A DNA stretch of 64,000 bases from Micromonospora alfalfae (GTDB lineage: Bacteria; Actinomycetota; Actinomycetes; Mycobacteriales; Micromonosporaceae): the NCBI RefSeq assembly GCF_022230925.1, contig NZ_JAKKFH010000023.1, forward strand, positions 26,139 to 90,138, in the 5' to 3' direction. Below, piece by piece: positions 8,244-15,888 of the stretch; the first letter of the stretch is position 1, and every line of letters begins with the position of its first letter. Position numbers and translations under genes: made by a program. The notes beneath the pieces were generated by a model. The model saw nothing but the letters and a program-made list of their open reading frames with translations, searched no databases and was not told the DNA's origin.

Positions 8244-9068
8244 TCAGTACGTGCCGTCGAGCTGGCCGCGCAGCTTGGTCAGCGCCCGGGTCAGCAGCCG
8301 CGAGACGTGCATCTGCGAGACACCGATCTGGTCGGCGATCTGCGACTGGGTCAGGTTGCCGTAGAAGCGCAGCGTGAGGATCTTCTGCTCGCGCTCGTCG
8401 AGGGTGGCCAGCGCCGGGCCGAGGGCCACGCGCAGCTCAGCCAGCTCGAACTCGCTGTCCTCGCCGCCGAGCATGTCGCCCAGCTCGGTGGCGCGCTCGC
8501 CGTCGCCGGTCGGGGTGGACAGCGACACCGCGTTGTACGCGCGGGCGCCTTCCAGGCCCTCCAGCACCTCTTCCTCGGTGAGCTTGAGGTGCGCGGCGAT
8601 GTCGGCGACCGTCGGCGAGCGGCCGAGGGTCTGCAGCAGCGAGCTGTTGGCGTCGGAGATGGCCAGCCGCAGCTCCTGGAGCCGGCGGGGCACCCGGATG
8701 TCCCAGGTGCGGTCCCGGAAGTGCCGCTTGAGCTCGCCGATGATGGTGGGGATCGCGTAACCGGCGAAGTCGACACCGCGCTCGGGGTCGAACTTGTCGA
8801 TGGCCTTGATCAGGCCGATCGCGGCGGTCTGCGCCAGGTCGTCGTTCGGCTCGCCGCGCCCGCTGTAGCGGTGGGCCAGGTGGTTGGCGAGCGGCAGCCA
8901 GGCCTCGATCGCCCGGTCCCGCAGGGCGGCGCGCGACGGGTGGTTGGCGGGCAGCGCCGCCATCGCGTTGAGCAGGTCGGCGGCGCTGTCGGTGAGGGCG
9001 CGCGGGTCAAGCTTGGTGGTGGCCTTGACGGGGGCGCTCGGCTGCTCGGTGATCGTTGGCGCGGTCAT
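8244..9068 (-). CDS. RNA polymerase sigma factor, SigB/SigF/SigG family
   Basis: 274 residues with sigma-70 regions 2, 3 and 4 in order. Region 2 includes NDDLAQTAAIGLIKAIDKFD and GVDFAGYAIPTIIGELKRHF. Region 3 has the RVPRRLQELR stretch, and region 4 ends in an HTH with IGVSQMHVSRLLTRAL. This is the group 3 SigB/F/G architecture used for general stress, osmotic stress and differentiation in actinomycetes. The ATG at 9066-9068 has AGGGAGGA upstream; a GTG 33 nt earlier is less likely. No anti-sigma or anti-anti-sigma gene is adjacent, although a SpoIIE/HATPase protein is encoded at 27769-29907. The 378 bp upstream is noted separately. Confidence 0.92.
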   Translation of the reverse strand: MTAPTITEQPSAPVKATTKLDPRALTDSAADLLNAMAALPANHPSRAALRDRAIEAWLPLANHLAHRYSGRGEPNDDLAQTAAIGLIKAIDKFDPERGVDFAGYAIPTIIGELKRHFRDRTWDIRVPRRLQELRLAISDANSSLLQTLGRSPTVADIAAHLKLTEEEVLEGLEGARAYNAVSLSTPTGDGERATELGDMLGGEDSEFELAELRVALGPALATLDEREQKILTLRFYGNLTQSQIADQIGVSQMHVSRLLTRALTKLRGQLDGTY

Positions 9069-9447
9069 GGGTGGTCCTCCCTGCACCTCGTCCGCTGACA
9101 AAAAAGACGTGACGCTTTGGTTTAGCTTCCAATAGGCCGTTCGGGAGTCACCTTAACCTGATCGTCTCCTAGAAATCTAGCCGAAAGGTTGATGTACTTA
9201 AGGTGTGTTGAGCAACAAAAAGGGCAAGTGGGGCGGAAGTTCGGGTGGTTGTGAGGATCCTTACCCGTCGTTCCCGCTGCGGGTTCGCTGCCCGGTCGGT
9301 CCGGCCGGTCCGGCCGATCGGCCCACGGGTCGCGTCGAGTGGTCAACATGAAATCCGACAAGTCGGCAGGAGTGTCGACTATCCGTCCTTGTCCCGCTGG
9401 TGGGACCGGCCGTAGCGTCGCGTGTACACACCCGGTTCGGAGGCACC
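9069..9447. other. A/T-richer divergent intergenic region
   Basis: 379 bp between the sigma-factor and acetoacetate-decarboxylase-like genes. Positions 9100-9230 are clearly richer in A/T than the rest of the window and hold small palindromes (CTTAAG, CTAGATTTCTAG) expected of a regulated sigma-factor promoter, but no convincing -35/-10 pair for that gene. Positions 9290-9330 hold short CCGGTCGG-type repeats. An open frame on the minus strand here has no coding character. The right end contains the plus-strand promoter listed separately. Confidence 0.5.
9389..9418 (+). promoter_or_regulatory. Candidate promoter, TTGTCC-N18-TAGCGT
   Basis: A -35 like TTGTCC at 9389-9394 and a -10 like TAGCGT at 9413-9418 are separated by 18 bp. 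The start of transcription would fall near 9425, some 20 nt ahead of the GTG of the decarboxylase-like gene and its CGGAGG ribosome site. Confidence 0.45.
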
Positions 9448-10197
9448 GTGCTCGATCCAGCCGCTCCCCAGCTTGTCGTGAACAGCCGCACCCTCTACTT
9501 CAGCTGGCTGCCGGCGGATCCCGACGCGGTCGCCGCGCTCGTCCCACCCGGGCTCTGCCCCCGCCCCGACCGGCAGGTCTTCCTCAACCAGTACATCGTC
9601 GACGACGAGACACAGACCTCCGGCTTCGGCGCGTACTCGCTGACCTACCTCGGCGTCTCGCTGCTGGGCGTCGATGCGCCGGGCGGCCTCAACGCCGGTG
9701 GCTGGTGGACCCACTACGTGGCCTCCACCCGGCGGGTCCGCGAGTACGCCCTCGCCCGCGGCGCCCCGGTGCTCGCCGGGCGCACCCGGATCGACGTGAA
9801 CGGCGAGGACCTGCTCTCCGAGACGGAGATCGACGGCACGCCGTTGATCCGAGCGCGGTGTCGGGTGGGCGAGACCGGGCACGTGATCAGCAGTGGCCAC
9901 CACCGCTACTTCACCCGGCGCGACGGCCAGTTGCTCAGCTCGGCCTACCCGTTCGTCGCCGAGCCGGTCGCCCCGTTCGAGATCGAGTCGGTGGAGTTCC
10001 TCCAGCGCGGCCACCCGATGTACGCGCTGCGCCCGGCCAACCCGCTGACCATCGGCTTCGGCTACTACTCACCGCGCTCGTCGTTCGCCTACCCCGGCGG
10101 GTTGAACGTGCACGCGGTCGCCGCTCCTGAGCCGGCCCGATCGCTTCACCAGGTGCCGGCCAGCCTCGCCCGCAGCGGCCTGCCGTCCGGGTCGTAG
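9448..10197 (+). CDS. Acetoacetate decarboxylase family (ADC-like) protein
   Basis: 249 residues. The N-terminal pattern FSWLPADPDAVAALVPPGL and the following VFLNQYIVDD and YSLTYLGVSLLGVD are typical of acetoacetate-decarboxylase-superfamily proteins of actinomycetes, which form a beta-cone fold. Authentic decarboxylases use a Schiff-base lysine; the protein is poor in lysine, and I cannot identify an equivalent, so another reaction or a binding role is likely. The GTG at 9448 has CGGAGG 5 nt upstream. The last 52 bp overlap the convergent phospholipase gene, so the exact C-terminus deserves a check. Confidence 0.75.
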   Translation: MLDPAAPQLVVNSRTLYFSWLPADPDAVAALVPPGLCPRPDRQVFLNQYIVDDETQTSGFGAYSLTYLGVSLLGVDAPGGLNAGGWWTHYVASTRRVREYALARGAPVLAGRTRIDVNGEDLLSETEIDGTPLIRARCRVGETGHVISSGHHRYFTRRDGQLLSSAYPFVAEPVAPFEIESVEFLQRGHPMYALRPANPLTIGFGYYSPRSSFAYPGGLNVHAVAAPEPARSLHQVPASLARSGLPSGS

Positions 10198-11735
10198 ACC
10201 AGCCGGTACATGGGCAGCGCCCAGGCCCTGGTGTACCACGGAAGCCGTTCGGGGCGGTGCGGGCGCAGTCGCCCCGGCGGCCGTTGCCCCACCTGGCCGT
10301 CGTCGTACCACCGCTGTAGCGCGTCGGCGGCGGCCGTGACGGCCGCGACGGCGTCCGCCGGGTCCAGCAGGTCGGCGTCGTCAGCGCCGTCCGGGTCGCG
10401 GTCCAGGTGCTCGCGCCACAGCCGCAGTCGCAGGTCCCGGGCGAAGCTGCGCGCGCCGTCGCCCCGTCCGGTGGGGTCGGCGGGCTCCCGCTGGTCCAGG
10501 GTCTCGTCGAGGACGGCGCAGGACAACTCGCTGTCGTGAGTCCAGGACCGCCGGTTGAAGTTGTCGCTGCCCACGCTGGCCCAGACGTCGTCGACGACAC
10601 AGACCTTCGCGTGCACGTAGACCGGGTCGCCGGCGTGGTTCTCCACGTCGAACACGTGCACCCGGTCCGGTGCGGCCCGCTCACACAGTGACAGCGCCTG
10701 CTCGCGCCCGACCATGTTCGGCGGCAGTGCCAGCTTGCCGTCCACGTCCGGGTGGCGGGGGACGACGGCGATCAGGTGCAGGTCCGGGTTGTCCCGCAGC
10801 GCGTGCGCGAACAGGTCCGCGACCTCGGCCGACCAGAGGTACTGGTCCTCCAGGTAGATCAGTTGGCGGGCTCGGCGCACCGCCTTCGTGTAACCCCGGG
10901 CCACTGTCCGCTCTCCGTCCGGTGCGAACGAGTAGCGCGGGCGGACGGCGGGGTAGGTGCGCAGCACCTGGATCTGGTGCGGACCGCAGGGCGGCGGATC
11001 GGCCGGCTGTTCGGGCAGCGGGTCGGGGCGCAGGTCCGAGCCGCGCAGCCGGTCCCGCAGGTAGGCCACCGGGTTCTCCGAGTCCAGCGGCATCGGGTCG
11101 GTCCAGCGTTCCCGGAACACGGTGTCCAACGCACCGACCACCGGACCGCGCACCGCGAGCTGCACGTCGTGCCAGGGCGGGTTGGGTCCGTACCGGGGGG
11201 ACATCTGCACCGGTTGCGGGTCACCGTGGTGCGCGGCGTCGTCGCGGCGGCTGTGGCACAGGTCGATCCCGCCGGCGAAGGCGACGTCCCGCTCGGGCGC
11301 GCCCAGGTGTCGCAGCACCACGAGCTTCTGATGGTGCGAGCCGCCGCGCCGGACGCGTTGGTCAAGCAGCACCTCGCCACCGGCGGCCGAGATCGTCTCG
11401 CTGAGGTCGCGGTTCTCCGCCTCGCTGTACGCCAGGACGTCGAGGTGCGAGCGCCAGATCAACCCCTTCACCACCACACCGCGCTGCGCGGCCTGGGCGA
11501 AGAGTTGGGCAACTGTCGGACCGTCCGGGCGCAGTCGCTGGTCCGGGTCACCCCGCCAGTCGGTGAAGAACAGGTGGTCGCCAGGGGCCAGGGCCTCGAC
11601 TTCGTCGACCAGTCGGTCGAAGTACGCGGCACCGTGAATCAACGGCTCGGCGAGGTTTCCCGTCGTCCATACGGGTATGCCAGAGACCGGGTTGGCGCGT
11701 TCCTCAGCGGTGAGAAACCAGTCCTGCAACGGCAC
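10146..11735 (-). CDS. Phospholipase D-family protein
   Basis: About 529 residues with two HKD catalytic motifs: SHHQKLVVLRHL followed by AGGIDLCHSRRDD in the first half, and YVHAKVCVVDDVWASVGSDN in the second. Together they form the two-lobed active site used for phosphodiester hydrolysis or transphosphatidylation, for example cardiolipin-synthase-like enzymes. There is no clear signal peptide or membrane anchor, so a cytoplasmic or peripheral location is likely. I chose the GTG at 11733-11735 (VPLQDWFLTAEERANP), behind a G-rich ribosome site. The open frame extends to 12050 but that part is arginine/proline-rich and overlaps a small plus-strand gene. Confidence 0.85.
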   Translation of the reverse strand: MPLQDWFLTAEERANPVSGIPVWTTGNLAEPLIHGAAYFDRLVDEVEALAPGDHLFFTDWRGDPDQRLRPDGPTVAQLFAQAAQRGVVVKGLIWRSHLDVLAYSEAENRDLSETISAAGGEVLLDQRVRRGGSHHQKLVVLRHLGAPERDVAFAGGIDLCHSRRDDAAHHGDPQPVQMSPRYGPNPPWHDVQLAVRGPVVGALDTVFRERWTDPMPLDSENPVAYLRDRLRGSDLRPDPLPEQPADPPPCGPHQIQVLRTYPAVRPRYSFAPDGERTVARGYTKAVRRARQLIYLEDQYLWSAEVADLFAHALRDNPDLHLIAVVPRHPDVDGKLALPPNMVGREQALSLCERAAPDRVHVFDVENHAGDPVYVHAKVCVVDDVWASVGSDNFNRRSWTHDSELSCAVLDETLDQREPADPTGRGDGARSFARDLRLRLWREHLDRDPDGADDADLLDPADAVAAVTAAADALQRWYDDGQVGQRPPGRLRPHRPERLPWYTRAWALPMYRLVYDPDGRPLRARLAGTW

Positions 11736-11869
11736 CGTCCAGCCCCCCTGGAGGTCGGCAACGTCCTCACGGTAGGACCCCCGACGCGGGTCCGCACGCC
11801 AGGCCCCCTGACCGGTGACCTGGCCAACGCAGACGGAAGCGACGCGACAACAGCCGAGGAGGCCACACA

Positions 11870-11998
11870 ATGCCCCGCGACACGACGAATCCCGTGACCG
11901 AGAACCGCGAGCCGGCGGTGGAGAGCGAACGGGGTGCGCTGGTAGCGGTGTTGGTGATGGTGATTCTGGGCGTCGCCGGGATTTTTGCGGTCTCCTGA
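11870..11998 (+). CDS. Small single-pass membrane protein, 42 residues
   Basis: The sequence reads MPRDTTNPVTENREPAVESE, then a short turn and one hydrophobic helix, ALVAVLVMVILGVAGIFAVS, that ends at the stop. A strong ribosome site GAGGAGG lies 7 nt before the ATG, and an excellent hairpin follows 3 nt after the TGA. The polar N-terminus followed by a C-terminal helix suggests a tail-anchored membrane peptide. No family is recognised and the function is unknown. It is divergent from the phospholipase gene, with about 130 bp between the two start codons. Confidence 0.65.
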   Translation: MPRDTTNPVTENREPAVESERGALVAVLVMVILGVAGIFAVS

Positions 11999-12000
11999 GG

Positions 12001-12043
12001 CGGCGCCGACGCCACCGGGGGTGAACCGGAGGCGTCGGCGCCG
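12001..12043. terminator. Strong hairpin after the small membrane gene
   Basis: CGGCGCCGACGCC pairs perfectly with GGCGTCGGCGCCG (13 bp) around a 17-nt loop. It lies between the 42-residue gene and the convergent pirin gene and could serve both. Confidence 0.78.
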
Positions 12044-12066
12044 AACTCAACTACTGCCGACAGTGG

Positions 12067-13053
12067 TCAGGGCCGGGCGCCCTGGCCGCCGGTGTGCGGG
12101 AGCCGCTCGGTGGGGATCACGCCGAGACGGCCGGCCTGGAAGTCCTCGAACGCCTTGAGCAGCTCGTCCCGGGTGTTCATCACGAACGGGCCGTACTGCG
12201 CCACCGGCTCCCTGATCGGCTGACCACCCATGATGTAGAGGTCCAGTGCCGGGGTGTTGCTGTCCTGCACGGTGTCGGCGCTGAACCGCAGCGCGTCACC
12301 CGGGCCGTGCACCGCGAGCTGGCCGGTACGCACCGGCCGCCGGTCGGCGCCGACCGTGCCGCGACCGCCCAGCACGTACACCAGGGCGTTGAAGTCGGGC
12401 CGCCAGGGCAGGTCGACCTGCGCGCCCGGTTGCACAGTGACGTGCGTGATGGTGATCGGGGTGAAGGTCGAACCCGGGCCGCGGTGCCCGGCGACCTCGC
12501 CGGCGATGACCCGGATCAGCGCGCCGCCGTCGGGCGTGGTGAGCAGCGCCGACTCCCGACCCCGGATGTCCTGGTAGCGGGGCGGGTTCATCTTGGCCGA
12601 GCGGGGCAGGTTGACCCACAGCTGGGTGCCGTGGAAGAGCCCGCCGCTCATCACCAGGTGCTCCGGCGGCGCCTCGATGTGCAGCAGGCCGCTGCCTGCC
12701 GTCATCCACTGGGTGTCACCGTCGGTGATGGTGCCGCCCCCGCCGTTGGAGTCCTGGTGGTCGAAGACGCCGTCGATGATGTAGGTGACGGTCTCGAAGC
12801 CGCGGTGCGGGTGCCACGGAGTGCCCTTGGGCTCGCCCGGCGCGTAGTCCACCTCGCCCATCTGGTCGAGGTGGATGAACGGGTCCAGGTCGGTGGTCGA
12901 CACCCCGGCGAAGGCGCGACGGACCGGGAAGCCCTCACCCTCGAAGCCGCTGGGCGCCGTGGTCACCGTGCGGACCGGGCGGATCGTGGTGGTTTCGTCG
13001 AGCTGGGGCAGGCGGGGCAGGACGAGAACGTTGTCGACGGTGATCGCGGGCAT
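12067..13053 (-). CDS. Pirin-family protein
   Basis: 328 residues in two cupin domains. The N-terminal one has the pirin metal site: PHRGFETVTYI with the paired histidines of TPWHPHRGFE, and SGLLHIEAPPE further on. The C-terminal half (FTPITITHVTVQPGAQVDLP onward) is the second cupin barrel. Pirins bind iron; some have quercetinase activity and others act as redox-linked regulators. The ATG has AGGAG 7 nt upstream, which overlaps the TAG stop of the MarR gene before it, so the two are one operon. That arrangement suggests that the MarR protein controls the pirin in response to a phenolic or oxidant; this is inference. Confidence 0.9.
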   Translation of the reverse strand: MPAITVDNVLVLPRLPQLDETTTIRPVRTVTTAPSGFEGEGFPVRRAFAGVSTTDLDPFIHLDQMGEVDYAPGEPKGTPWHPHRGFETVTYIIDGVFDHQDSNGGGGTITDGDTQWMTAGSGLLHIEAPPEHLVMSGGLFHGTQLWVNLPRSAKMNPPRYQDIRGRESALLTTPDGGALIRVIAGEVAGHRGPGSTFTPITITHVTVQPGAQVDLPWRPDFNALVYVLGGRGTVGADRRPVRTGQLAVHGPGDALRFSADTVQDSNTPALDLYIMGGQPIREPVAQYGPFVMNTRDELLKAFEDFQAGRLGVIPTERLPHTGGQGARP

Positions 13054-13063
13054 GTCGAGGCTC

Positions 13064-13552
13064 CTAGCGTGAGGCGGGGGTGGTCGAGCTGGCCCGCGAT
13101 GCCCGCAGGCGCTCGCCGAGCCGGTCGAAGACCCGGGTGAGGCAGGCGACCTCGGCATCGTCGAGGTCGTCCATGAGATGGGTACGCACCGACGCCAGAT
13201 GGTGGGGTGCGGCTTCCCGCAGGGCGAGCAGCCCGGCGGCGGTGAGCACCGCCTCGCTGCCGCGCCGGTCGTCCGGGCAGGGCTCCTTGCTGACCAGGCC
13301 ACGACGTTGCATGGAGGAGACCTGGTAGGTGAGGCGGCTGGGCGAAAAGATCAACCGGCTGGCCAGCTCGCCCATCCGTAGCCGCTGCCCGGGTGCCTCG
13401 GAGAGCAGGACCAGCACGTGGTAGTCGGGGAAGCTGAGGTCGCTGTCGACCCGTAGATCCTCTTCCAACTGGGTGTAGAGACGCTGGCTGGCCTCGATGT
13501 AGGCGCGCCAGGCGGCCTCTCGGGTGCTGTCCAGGCTCTCGGTCATGTCCAC
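13064..13552 (-). CDS. MarR-family transcriptional regulator
   Basis: 162 residues (156 if the second ATG is used). The winged helix is visible: MGELASRLIFSPSRLTYQVS, then RRGLVSKEPCPDDRRGSEAV, where the DxRxxx wing is typical of MarR proteins that sense phenolics or oxidants. The long C-terminal helix for dimerisation follows. The pirin gene starts 10 nt downstream. An A/T-rich inverted repeat directly upstream is a likely autoregulatory operator. Confidence 0.9.
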   Translation of the reverse strand: MDMTESLDSTREAAWRAYIEASQRLYTQLEEDLRVDSDLSFPDYHVLVLLSEAPGQRLRMGELASRLIFSPSRLTYQVSSMQRRGLVSKEPCPDDRRGSEAVLTAAGLLALREAAPHHLASVRTHLMDDLDDAEVACLTRVFDRLGERLRASRASSTTPASR

Positions 13553-13563
13553 GACGGTAGCAC

Positions 13564-13581
13564 TACTTTAAAATTTAAGTA
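13564..13581. promoter_or_regulatory. Probable MarR operator, TACTT-N8-AAGTA
   Basis: TACTT TAAAATTT AAGTA forms an A/T-rich inverted repeat 12 bp before the MarR start codon. In this very G+C-rich background an 18-bp A/T block is unusual, and MarR/OhrR-type operators have this general form. Confidence 0.55.
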
Positions 13582-13704
13582 ACAGCGTTGAGCGTTGTCT
13601 GGGTCACTTTCCCGCGCCCTCGCCAATGAGATCGTGCAGCTTTGAAGGAAACCGGCGTTAATCCGGCGGCGCGTAGGCCGCAGGTTGTGCCAGACTCCGG
13701 CCTC

Positions 13705-14238
13705 GTGGAACACGTGGAACTCTCCGCCGCCGACCTGCTGCTGCGCCCCTGGCGGGATGAGGACGCCCCGGCGGTGCGCGACGCGCTCCGGGACCCGGCG
13801 ATCGCCCAGTGGAACCCGCAGGGTGGCGACCCGATCGACGACGAGGTCGCGCTGCTCTGGGTGCGTCGCCGGGCCGACTGGTCCACGGGTGGTCATGCCT
13901 CGATGGCGGTCACCGCGGCTGCCGACGGCGAACTGCTCGGCTCGGTGTCGCTGCACCGCATCCACGACGGCGACGCGTCCATCGGCTACTGGACGGTTCC
14001 CGCGGCGCGGGGGCGTCGGGTGGCGGTCCGCGCCGTCGTCCGGCTCACCGAGTGGGCGTTCGCGGATCTCGGACTGCACCGGGTGGAGCTGTGTCACGCG
14101 GTGGCCAACCCGGCGTCCTGCCGGGTCGCCGACCGCGCCGGCTACCCGGCCGAGGGCACGCTGCGCGAGTCGTACCGGTACGGCGACGGCCGCCGCTACG
14201 ACGAGCACCTGCACGCCCGCCTGGCCACCGACCGCTAG
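13705..14238 (+). CDS. GNAT-family N-acetyltransferase (RimJ/RimL-like)
   Basis: 177 residues from the chosen GTG. It opens with LRPWRDEDAPAVRDAL and continues with SIGYWTVPAARGRRVAVRAV (motif A) and LHRVELCHAVANPASCRVAD (motif B), the pattern of Acetyltransf_3 enzymes that acetylate ribosomal protein N-termini or small amines. No ribosome site is visible. CAGACT ends 8 nt before the GTG, compatible with a leaderless message; an upstream ATG at 13642 or GTG at 13687 cannot be excluded. It stands alone between the MarR-pirin operon and a convergent zinc-finger gene. Confidence 0.83.
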   Translation: MEHVELSAADLLLRPWRDEDAPAVRDALRDPAIAQWNPQGGDPIDDEVALLWVRRRADWSTGGHASMAVTAAADGELLGSVSLHRIHDGDASIGYWTVPAARGRRVAVRAVVRLTEWAFADLGLHRVELCHAVANPASCRVADRAGYPAEGTLRESYRYGDGRRYDEHLHARLATDR

Positions 14239-14249
14239 CCGGAGGCGGA

Positions 14250-14277
14250 CCGGGGCCCGCACACGCTCGGGCCCCGG
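14250..14277. terminator. Bidirectional hairpin
   Basis: CCGGGGCCCG pairs perfectly with CGGGCCCCGG (10 bp) around an 8-nt loop, between the acetyltransferase gene and the convergent FBP-domain gene. Confidence 0.78.
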
Positions 14278-14299
14278 CCGCACGGTTTGTCGCGAACCG

Positions 14300-14788
14300 T
14301 CACTCGGTGACCTTGCGGAGGAACGTCGCGAGAGCGGTCCTGACGCGGTCGATCCGCTCCGGCAGAGGCAGCGGCTCGGGCGCGGGGGGCCCCGCGTGCT
14401 TCTTTCCCCGCAGGTACAGCGAGCAGGCCAGGTCGGAGCACAGGTACGTGCCCACGGAGTCGCCCTGCCGTCCGCTCGGACCGGCCTTCGGGGCGGTCAT
14501 CAACGTGACGCCACCGCCGAGGTGGGTGGTCAGGCAGAACGAGCACATGCTGTGCCGCACGCGCCCCGTCTGGTGGGTCGCGGCGCGCAGCACCACTCCG
14601 GCCGGCTTGCCGTCGGTTTCGGCGACCAGGTAGGCCCGCTGCGGCGCGGCGGGATCCCGCCAGCCGAGAAAGTCGAGGTCGTCCCACTGGCGCATTTCAA
14701 GATCGTTTGGAACGGTCAGCCGTTTCGCCTCGCCCCGGCTGCAATTGACGAAGGAGGCGCGGATGACGGATTCGGTCAGGACCAACAT
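14300..14788 (-). CDS. FBP-domain (FusB-type treble-clef zinc finger) protein
   Basis: 162 residues. Four cysteines form a split zinc site: C82-x2-C85 (HSMCSFC) and C117-x4-C122 (YLCSDLAC). The build matches the FBP family, named from the C-terminus of staphylococcal fibronectin-binding protein and including FusB/FusC, which bind elongation factor G and free stalled ribosomes from fusidic acid. Actinobacterial members are common and mostly untested. It is divergent from a TetR regulator, with only 60 bp between the start codons and inverted repeats in that gap, so it may be that regulator's target. Confidence 0.8.
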   Translation of the reverse strand: MLVLTESVIRASFVNCSRGEAKRLTVPNDLEMRQWDDLDFLGWRDPAAPQRAYLVAETDGKPAGVVLRAATHQTGRVRHSMCSFCLTTHLGGGVTLMTAPKAGPSGRQGDSVGTYLCSDLACSLYLRGKKHAGPPAPEPLPLPERIDRVRTALATFLRKVTE

Positions 14789-14796
14789 AGGTAGTA

Positions 14797-14813
14797 GCCT
14801 AGCCACCCTAGGC
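14797..14813. promoter_or_regulatory. Inverted repeat in the FBP/TetR divergent promoter
   Basis: GCCTAG-CCACC-CTAGGC is a 6-bp-arm inverted repeat between the two divergent start codons. A second, looser pair AAACC...GGTTT lies at about 14815-14837. Both are candidate TetR operators. Confidence 0.4.
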
Positions 14814-14848
14814 AAACCATTAACAAAGATAGGTTTGGAGTGTGGTGG

Positions 14849-15418
14849 ATGGCACGCGCAGGGGTGACCGTCGAGCGCCTGACGCTGGCCGCGGCCGAGC
14901 TGGCCGACGAGGTGGGCGTGGAGAACGTCACTGTTGCCGCGCTCGCCCGCCAGTTCGGGGTGAAGGACGCCAGCCTGTACTTCCACCTGAAGAACGCACA
15001 CGAACTGCGGGTCAGGATCGCCCTGCTGGCGCTGGCGGAGCTGGCCGACCGGGTCGCCGCCGCGCTCGCCGGTCGGGCCGGCAAGGACGCCCTGGTGGCG
15101 TTCGCCAACGCGTACCGCGACTACGCGCGAGAGCACCCGGGCCGCTACGCGGCAATGCAGATCGACCTCGACCCGGAGACCGCCGCCGCGAGCGCGGGCG
15201 TCCGGCACGCCGAGATGACCCGGGCGATTCTGCGCGGCTACCGGCTCTCCGAGCCCGACCAGACCGACGCGGTGCGGATGATGCACAGCACCTTCCACGG
15301 GTTCGTGAGCCTGGAGAAGACCGGCGGCTTCCGGCACACCCCGCGCCCCACTGACGACTCCTGGTCGCGCACCCTGGACGCCCTCGACGCCGTCCTCACC
15401 AACTGGCCGTCGCGCTGA
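14849..15418 (+). CDS. TetR-family regulator (WHG-type C-terminal domain)
   Basis: 189 residues. The N-terminal HTH is visible (NVTVAALARQFGVKDASLYF, then HLKNAHELR). The C-terminal ligand domain has the ending HSTFHGFVSLEKTGGF, typical of the TetR_C_33/WHG subfamily. The ATG at 14849 has GGAG 8 nt upstream. It is divergent from the FBP zinc-finger gene and probably represses it and itself; the ligand is unknown. Confidence 0.88.
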   Translation: MARAGVTVERLTLAAAELADEVGVENVTVAALARQFGVKDASLYFHLKNAHELRVRIALLALAELADRVAAALAGRAGKDALVAFANAYRDYAREHPGRYAAMQIDLDPETAAASAGVRHAEMTRAILRGYRLSEPDQTDAVRMMHSTFHGFVSLEKTGGFRHTPRPTDDSWSRTLDALDAVLTNWPSR

Positions 15419-15421
15419 CGG

Positions 15422-15450
15422 CCGGGTGGGCAGACGTCTGCCCCACCCGG
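15422..15450. terminator. Bidirectional hairpin
   Basis: CCGGGTGGG-CAGAC pairs with GTCTG-CCCCACCCGG with one bulged base, a 14-bp stem with almost no loop. It lies between the TetR gene and the convergent VOC gene. Confidence 0.75.
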
Positions 15451-15474
15451 TCGACGCTCAGGTTCGTGCTCGGA

Positions 15475-15888
15475 TCAGGGCATCGCTGGCGCGCTGACGT
15501 TCACCAGCCAGTCGGTTCCGTACCTGTCGGTGCACCTGCCGTAGAGCGCACCCCACGGTGATCTCGCGAAGGGCGCCGTCACCGTCCCTCGCTCGGACAG
15601 TCGCTCCCAGTAGGTGGTGAGTTCCGCCTGGTCGCCGCCCAGAGTGATCGACGAGCTGCTGCCGGCCCCGTCGTCGCCCGGCGTCCGGTCGGAGGCCATC
15701 AGCACGACCCCGGTCGTGCCGCGGAGCGTCGCGTGCGCGATCAGCTCGTCCCGCGCCGTGTCGGTCGACCCTCGGAGGTCGCCGAAGGTGGTGATCTCCA
15801 GGTTGCCCCCGAACACCGACTGGTAGAACGACATCGCCTCCCGGGCGTTGCCGGTGAAGCTGAGGTACGGGCTGACCCGGGCGGTCAT
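15475..15888 (-). CDS. VOC-superfamily (PhnB-like) protein
   Basis: 137 residues with the paired beta-alpha-beta-beta-beta units of glyoxalase-like proteins. It opens with RVSPYLSFTGNAREAMSFYQ, and later has PWGALYGRCTDRYGTDWLVN, the pattern of the PhnB/3-demethylubiquinone-methyltransferase-like group. Such proteins are usually small binding proteins or enzymes of unknown substrate. Its ATG overlaps the TGA of the upstream membrane protein gene (ATGA), so both are made together. Confidence 0.85.
   Translation of the reverse strand: MTARVSPYLSFTGNAREAMSFYQSVFGGNLEITTFGDLRGSTDTARDELIAHATLRGTTGVVLMASDRTPGDDGAGSSSSITLGGDQAELTTYWERLSERGTVTAPFARSPWGALYGRCTDRYGTDWLVNVSAPAMP

Noticed and set aside
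9290..9335. CCGGTCGG-type short repeats as a possible regulatory array
   Set aside because: The repeats are short, imperfect and common in G+C-rich spacer DNA; there is nothing to support a function.
9122..9361. 79-codon minus-strand frame upstream of the sigma-factor gene, with a CPFC motif
   Set aside because: The block is A/T-rich, lacks codon bias and covers the likely sigma-factor promoter. A chance frame is more likely than a zinc-binding peptide.
10752..11897. Plus-strand frame opposite the phospholipase gene
   Set aside because: The minus strand has two HKD motifs and the correct family length, so the plus-strand frame is a shadow.
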